Part shown: positions 4,788 to 8,539 of the stretch, piece by piece | Layout of the letters: every line of letters begins with the position of its first letter | Numbering within the stretch: position 1 is the first letter of the stretch | Source: Actinoallomurus sp045806665 | GTDB lineage: Bacteria > Actinomycetota > Actinomycetes > Streptosporangiales > Streptosporangiaceae | Length of the DNA stretch: 8,539 bases | Assembly (NCBI GenBank): GCA_045806665.1 | Contig: JBJMIW010000050.1 | Coordinates: forward strand, 1 to 8,539 | Direction: 5' to 3' | Translations under genes and position numbers: made by a program | The notes under the pieces: model-generated | Told to the model about the DNA's origin: nothing | Seen by the model: the letters and a program-made list of their open reading frames with translations, nothing else | Database searches by the model: none

Positions 4788-7562
4788 TCACGTGCGGCCG
4801 AGCGCCCAGGAGACGGAGGAGTCGAACGCCCGCACCGCCTGCGGCGTGACCAGGTCGGTCTCCAGTCCGGAGTCGCTGAGGAAGATCGCGACTCGGCGGG
4901 CCGGCGCGACCGCCGAGACCATCTGCGCCCCCTTCTCGTACCCGAACAGGACGGCCTCGCCTGGGCTGCCCGGCAGGGTGGCACCGACGATGGCGGTCGG
5001 GGCGGGCGTACCCCAGCGGATACTGTCCGGCCGCCTGTAGACGTCCACCGTTCCCGTCACGCCGCCCGACAGCGGCGACGCGGGGCTCTTGAAATCGGCC
5101 TGCTGACTGCGGAACGCCTCATTCGCCGAGCCGGCCATGCCAAGGTAGCCGTACAGGTAGCTCTCCCAGGTGACCAGCGGCACCGGAACGTCGCGGAACC
5201 TGTCCTTCAGCTGCGAGGACGAGATCGTGGAGGAAACCGCCACGAGCGCGGTGCCGTCGGCGTCCGCCGCGACGGCCTGCGCGGCCGATTTCGACGTGAC
5301 AGCGAGTCCCAGGTAGTTCAGCCGCTGCACTACGGCCTGATCACCAGGGGTCATGGCGTCGGCGTCGTTCACGATGAACAGGGCCCGGTCGGGCGTCCCG
5401 ATGGTCAGGTTCGCGGGCGCCGAGGTGATCGTCGCACCAGTCTGGTCGGTTGCCGAGACCGTGATCTGGGCCAGTTCACGCGGCACGTTGTGCCAGACCA
5501 CCTGGTACGGCGCGGTGGTCGTCTCGCCGATGAGGGTGCCGCCCGCGTAGAACCGCACCGACCGGATGCCGATGTCGCCGGATCGCACCGCCGCGCGCAG
5601 CGTCACGTCGGTCCCGGGCTGGAGGGCGTCAGCCGGCGCGGGCGACTCCAGGGTCACACGGTCGCTCCGGCCCTGCGCCCAGGTCAGGAACGGGTCCAGC
5701 ACTCCGGCGCCCACGGTCCGCGGAACCGCCGTGGCATCCTCCACCGCGCGATCGAGCACGATCCGCTGCCGCCACGCCGTGTCGTCACTAACGGCGAGCT
5801 GGGCGGCGAGGGAGCGCACGGCGGCCGCGCCGCCGACGCCGTACAGCCCGGCCTTGGTCAGCCAGCGGTCGGCCTCTGCGGCGAAACCGGGATCGGGCAC
5901 GCCGGTGCGGATCCTGCCGGGGGCGGCGGCGAGCCCGTCGAAGGCGGCGGCGAGTGCAGGAGCCGAGGCGGCCGATCCCGCGGTCAAGTCCTTCTCGAAC
6001 GCCGCGATCTTCGGCGCCAGGTCGGGCGACTCGGTGCCGCCGAGCTTTGAGGACAGGTTGTTCTCCGCGAAGGTGCGCAGGGCAGCGCTCGCCGGCCCAC
6101 CGACGGAGGCCACCGCCTGGTCCCAGGACCGCTGCGGGTCGTACGCGGCGTCGTTCCAGGTCAGGTCGGCGGTGGTGGCCAGCGCCGGCTCCGAGGCAAT
6201 CGCCTCCAGCATCGGGTTGGCGACGAACCCGCTCACCCCGTCGGCGGTCATCATCGTCCCGCGGCCGGTCACCGGACCCATGAACAGCCGATCGAGCTGG
6301 TAGTCGTTGACGGGGTAGTTGTCCCACACCTCCAGCGGGTGCGCGTACAGCGCGCGGGCGGCGGTCAGGTCGCTGTCGCTGATCGTGGGTGAAACGACCT
6401 GCGGGCCGGTCCAGTACATGTGGACGTCCGTGGCGACGAGCTCGGCCAGGCGCTTCTTGTAGTCGCTCGGGTTCAGGCCGTTGTACTCGGTCGGCACGGT
6501 CCGCAGCGGCGCCATGCCCGGGTGTGCGGCCACGAATTCGTGGTCGAACCGGTTGAGCAGGAACGCCTGGGCGGCGGCGGACGGTGAGGGGTCGGTGCCG
6601 AAACGCTCCTGGTCCGACGCGCACGTCAGCGTGCCGGCGATGTCGTCGAAGAACAGGGCGAATGAGCGTACGCCCAGGTCATAGACCGACCGCGCCTTCG
6701 CCTCCAGCGCGCGCAGGTCGTCGTCGGACGAGTAGCAGATGCTCTGGCCGGGCGAGACGGCGAAGACGAAGTCGACGTGTTCCTGTCGGGCCAGTCGCGC
6801 CAGCGTGCCGAGCCGGGCGAGTTGGTCGGCGGGGTACGGGTCGCGCCAGCGGTCACGGTGGTACGGGTCGTCCTTGGGCGCGTAGACGTAGGAGTCCATC
6901 TTGTGCTCGCCCTCGAACCGCAGGATGGCCTGGCGTTCGGCGTCCGACCACGGGGGACCGTAGAAGCCCTCGATCACGCCGCGGCCGCGCAGGTCCGGCC
7001 AGTCGCGCACGACCGCGCCCGGCAGGTGCCACCGACGGCCCATCCGGTGGACGAGCTGCCGGAGAGTCTGCGCGGCGTAGAACGTCCCGGCGGCGTCGAC
7101 GCCGGCGAGCACGATGTCGAACCGGCCTGCGTCCCGGCCTGAGGCCAGGACGTAGCCTTCGGCCGGCAGGCCGTCCGTGCCGGGCACGCCGAGCCGTTTC
7201 AGGGCGGGCCCGGTGGCCGGGTCGCCGGCCGGACCGCCGACGTACACGGCCAGGCGTACGTTCGCCGGGACGGTCGCGGTGGTGGCGAAGCTCAGCACGC
7301 TCGTCGCTCCGGCGTCCCGCAGGAGCGATGTCACCTCGGATGTGGCGGACGGGTCGCTGCCCGGACCGATGATCACCGCGGCTGTCCCGGCCACGGTCGC
7401 ATCCTGGCCGGTCAGGCGCAGCGAGTGAGGCGCGGGGGTGACGGCGGGGGTCCAGCGGGATGTCGCCGCAGACGCGGCTGGTGGCGCCAGGCAGGTGGCC
7501 AGCACGGCGAGGATCAACAGCACGACGGCGCACGGCCGACGGCGAAGGGGGGACGAGTACAC
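4788..7562 (-). CDS. Secreted GH84 beta-N-acetylglucosaminidase (hyaluronidase/O-GlcNAcase family)
   Basis: This 924-residue exo-glycosidase should remove terminal beta-GlcNAc outside the cell by substrate-assisted catalysis. A signal peptide (1-32: Arg-rich start, 'AVVLLILAVLATCLA', cleavage near 'AASA|AT') is followed by an N-terminal GH20b-like domain (about 36-186). The GH84 barrel (about 190-480) carries 'GVIEGFYGPPWS' (195-206), 'YAPKDDPYHRDRWR' (227-240), the catalytic Asp pair in 'FALFFDDIAG' (D306-D307, equivalent to D297/D298 of Clostridium perfringens NagJ), 'PTEYNG' (357-362), 'MYWTGP' and 'VWDNYPVNDY' (412-421, sugar-binding Asn/Asp). A helical region (about 480-625), an Ig-like domain (about 634-722) and a Rossmann-like C-terminal module (about 726-921) of unclear function follow. 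The start is GTG 7562; no longer in-frame start exists before the upstream TGA. AAAGGG lies about 12 bases upstream, rather far. A perfect dre operator precedes the gene. Older annotation may say hyaluronidase (NagH/NagJ). Confidence 0.93.
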   Translation of the reverse strand: MYSSPLRRRPCAVVLLILAVLATCLAPPAASAATSRWTPAVTPAPHSLRLTGQDATVAGTAAVIIGPGSDPSATSEVTSLLRDAGATSVLSFATTATVPANVRLAVYVGGPAGDPATGPALKRLGVPGTDGLPAEGYVLASGRDAGRFDIVLAGVDAAGTFYAAQTLRQLVHRMGRRWHLPGAVVRDWPDLRGRGVIEGFYGPPWSDAERQAILRFEGEHKMDSYVYAPKDDPYHRDRWRDPYPADQLARLGTLARLARQEHVDFVFAVSPGQSICYSSDDDLRALEAKARSVYDLGVRSFALFFDDIAGTLTCASDQERFGTDPSPSAAAQAFLLNRFDHEFVAAHPGMAPLRTVPTEYNGLNPSDYKKRLAELVATDVHMYWTGPQVVSPTISDSDLTAARALYAHPLEVWDNYPVNDYQLDRLFMGPVTGRGTMMTADGVSGFVANPMLEAIASEPALATTADLTWNDAAYDPQRSWDQAVASVGGPASAALRTFAENNLSSKLGGTESPDLAPKIAAFEKDLTAGSAASAPALAAAFDGLAAAPGRIRTGVPDPGFAAEADRWLTKAGLYGVGGAAAVRSLAAQLAVSDDTAWRQRIVLDRAVEDATAVPRTVGAGVLDPFLTWAQGRSDRVTLESPAPADALQPGTDVTLRAAVRSGDIGIRSVRFYAGGTLIGETTTAPYQVVWHNVPRELAQITVSATDQTGATITSAPANLTIGTPDRALFIVNDADAMTPGDQAVVQRLNYLGLAVTSKSAAQAVAADADGTALVAVSSTISSSQLKDRFRDVPVPLVTWESYLYGYLGMAGSANEAFRSQQADFKSPASPLSGGVTGTVDVYRRPDSIRWGTPAPTAIVGATLPGSPGEAVLFGYEKGAQMVSAVAPARRVAIFLSDSGLETDLVTPQAVRAFDSSVSWALGRT

Positions 7563-7599
7563 GAGGGGCGCATCCCTTTCACGGCGTTTCGACCGTCAG

Positions 7600-7629
7600 A
7601 TCCTGGTCTAGACCAACCGTCGTTGTCCA
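7600..7629 (-). promoter_or_regulatory. Predicted promoter of the GH84 gene
   Basis: On the minus strand TGGACA (7629-7624, one mismatch to TTGACA) is followed after 18 bases by CAGGAT (7605-7600), which keeps the A2, A5 and T6 positions of a -10 box. Transcription would begin near 7593, leaving a leader of about 30 bases. The dre operator sits in the spacer and touches the -10 box, which suits repression. The plus-strand gene across this region has the same TGGACA / CARGAT pair, which supports the call. Confidence 0.4.
7604..7615. promoter_or_regulatory. dre operator (DasR/NagR-type GntR repressor site) for the GH84 gene
   Basis: TGGTCTAGACCA is a perfect 12-base palindrome identical to the core of the dre consensus bound by DasR in Streptomyces (and close to the NagR/YvoA site of Bacillus). 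It lies 42 bases upstream of the GH84 start, inside the predicted promoter. Known regulators of this class are released by GlcN-6-P or GlcNAc-6-P, which fits a GlcNAc-releasing enzyme. No regulator gene is in this window. Confidence 0.85.
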
Positions 7630-7822
7630 GATTCGCGGCCGGATCGTTCCAAAGATCGTGCACCGTGCGCGTGCCCCGCCGACTCGATTTCGTGCGGTGA
7701 GCTCGGGTTTTCGGCCTCGGTCGCCGAGTTGTGTGGATGTGCGCTCCGTACACACCGCGGTCGAACGACACATCGCCCGGTCACCGTCCGCCAGCGGACA
7801 CGTTGATTCACCGAATTCGACC

Positions 7823-7851
7823 TGGACAAAACGCCAGCAGTCCGACAAGAT
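7823..7851 (+). promoter_or_regulatory. Predicted promoter of the decayed plus-strand GH84-like gene
   Basis: TGGACA (7823-7828) is followed after exactly 17 bases by CAAGAT (7846-7851). The dre-like site begins five bases beyond the -10 box, over the expected start point. The start codon lies about 40 bases further on. Its form mirrors the minus-strand promoter on the other side of the intergenic region. Confidence 0.4.
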
Positions 7852-7855
7852 TTTC

Positions 7856-7867
7856 CGGTCTAGACCG
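7856..7867. promoter_or_regulatory. Second dre operator, plus-strand side
   Basis: CGGTCTAGACCG is a perfect palindrome whose inner ten bases (GGTCTAGACC) equal the dre core; only the outermost pair differs (C/G for T/A). It lies 25 bases upstream of the GTG at 7893 and 252 bases from the first site. The gene it would have controlled is broken. Confidence 0.7.
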
Positions 7868-7892
7868 CCTGATCGTAAGGGATTGCGTCATC

Positions 7893-8218
7893 GTGGATGC
7901 CAGCTCATCACGCGTCCGGAGTGCGCTGGTCGTGGCCATGCTCATGGCCCTGGCGCTGCTGGTCATTCCGGCATCGCCCGCGTCCGCCCAGCCGACCACG
8001 CCGGACTGGACGCCCACGGTGTCGCCGCAGTCGCCGCGGTCAGCCGGCGCTGACGCGGTGGTCGCCGCAGCGTCGCGGTGGTGACCGGTCCCCGCAGCGG
8101 TCCCTTCGCAATCGTCGAAGTCGAAGATCTGCCGAGTACCGCCGGAGCGGCCGGGAGTCTTGACGCTGCGTCGCGCGGACATTCCGCCGAATCTGCGGCC
8201 GGCAACCCCACTTCACCA
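7893..8218 (+). pseudogene. Decayed secreted GH84-like glycosidase, N-terminal fragment
   Basis: From GTG 7893 (AAGGGA about 12 bases upstream) the sequence encodes a signal peptide ('ALVVAMLMALALLVIPASPA', cleavage near 'ASA|QP'), then 'TPDWTPTVSPQ' and 'GADAVVAA', and stops at TGA 8082-8084. The sense continues in another frame from about 8070 ('VAVVTGPRSGPFAIVEVEDL', 'STAGAAGSL') and returns to the first frame near 8157 ('VLTLRRADIPPNLRPAT'). Joined, it parallels the N-terminus of the intact GH84 enzyme across the intergenic region ('WTPAVTPAP', 'ATVAGTAAVIIGPGS', 'VTSLLRDAGATSVL', 'ATVPANVRLAV'). No catalytic domain follows; about 150 bases later another gene begins, so most of the gene is deleted. 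A second GH84 or a GH20b-domain enzyme such as GH20 are both possible parents. Its promoter and dre operator remain. Confidence 0.6.
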
Positions 8219-8365
8219 CATATGCGACACCAGGTCGGCCCGGGCCGGGTCGGCGTGTGTCTCAGTGACTCCGGATAACCGGCGGACCTCATCGAACCAG
8301 AAACGGTACCTGTCTTCGGCACAGCCGCGTCGTGGGCATTGGGCTGTTCCTAAACGGAGGGTTGG

Positions 8366-8539
8366 ATGTTGATGTGGAGACCGACGCGGCCGAGGGCCGC
8401 CCGATTTGTCGCGACATTCGCGGCCGCCGCGACACTGCTCGGCGCGGGGACGCTCGCGCCCGCCGTGGCCGCGTCCGCCGAAGTGCCCCTGGCTGACGTG
8501 CACGATCCCGTCGCGGAGACGAGCCCATTCGTGGGCACC
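8366..8539 (+). CDS. Secreted protein, N-terminal part; possible GH92 alpha-mannosidase
   Basis: The frame is open to the right edge, giving 58 residues. The start is ATG 8366, with GGAGG at 8356-8360, five bases away; the in-frame ATG at 8372 is further than usual. The first about 38 residues form a signal peptide with a basic, Arg-rich start ('MLMWRPTRPRAARF'), a hydrophobic Ala/Leu stretch and a likely cleavage near 'AVAASA|EV'. The mature start reads 'DVHDPVAETSPFVGT'. GH92 exo-alpha-mannosidases commonly begin their catalytic domain with 'D.V.PF.GT', followed by a 'FPGA..PFG' motif that would lie beyond the edge. That function would suit the neighbouring GlcNAc-cleaving GH84 enzyme. The secreted nature is well supported. 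The GH92 assignment depends on about ten residues and is tentative. No dre palindrome is seen in the 140 bases upstream. Confidence 0.7.
   Translation, partial: MLMWRPTRPRAARFVATFAAAATLLGAGTLAPAVAASAEVPLADVHDPVAETSPFVGT

Noticed and set aside
4536..6050. 504-residue plus-strand open frame opposite the GH84 and nagA genes.
   Set aside because: Arg/Gly-rich nonsense typical of antisense frames in GC-rich DNA; it crosses the terminator and the end of a clearly identified gene.
7491..7502. Lipoprotein signal (LATC) in the GH84 signal peptide.
   Set aside because: Thr at the -1 position is unfavourable for lipobox processing, and a good signal peptidase I site (AASA|AT) follows eight residues later.

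Overview
The window looks like chromosomal DNA from a high-GC actinomycete (Streptomyces-like or a related order). Supporting signs are the strong G/C bias at third codon positions, GTG starts, Tat/Sec-type signal peptides rich in Arg and Ala, an ImuA'-type gene, and perfect or near-perfect GlcNAc-responsive dre operators (core GGTCTAGACC). I cannot name the genus.

Layout, left to right. (1) At 1-354 on the minus strand is the N-terminal part of a gene resembling ImuA', the partner of the ImuB mutasome protein; it runs off the left edge. (2) Positions 355-1436 hold no intact gene. They contain a coding-like remnant (410-706, plus) and, at 1050-1102, the 3' portion of a tRNA-Lys(CTT). Its 5' half is replaced by unrelated DNA, which is what the far attachment site of a tRNA-targeting integrative element looks like. 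(3) An IS110-family insertion sequence follows, with its 420-residue DEDD transposase at 1437-2699 (minus). Its 5' flank can fold into several hairpins and is where a bridge RNA would be expected. (4) At 2980-3340 are a frameshifted minus-strand gene of unknown function and a long perfect hairpin just downstream of it. (5) The largest part is an amino-sugar block. nagA (GlcNAc-6-phosphate deacetylase, 3446-4603) lies downstream of a secreted GH84 beta-N-acetylglucosaminidase (4788-7562), both on the minus strand, separated by a 17-bp-arm perfect terminator. (6) A 330-bp divergent control region (7563-7892) carries two promoter/operator units. Beyond it on the plus strand are a decayed second GH84-like gene (7893-8218) and the start of a secreted protein (8366 to the edge) that may be a GH92 alpha-mannosidase.

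How the genes work together (partly inference). The secreted GH84 enzyme would cleave terminal GlcNAc from glycans or peptidoglycan/chitin-derived material. After uptake and phosphorylation, NagA would deacetylate GlcNAc-6-P to GlcN-6-P. A DasR/NagR-type GntR repressor would bind the dre sites and be released when GlcNAc-derived phosphosugars accumulate. If the right-edge gene is GH92, the block would handle N-glycan-like substrates (mannose plus GlcNAc).

The orientation of the tRNA-Lys fragment predicts that chromosome lies to its left and the former or present mobile element to its right. The IS and possibly the amino-sugar block may therefore sit in a genomic island.
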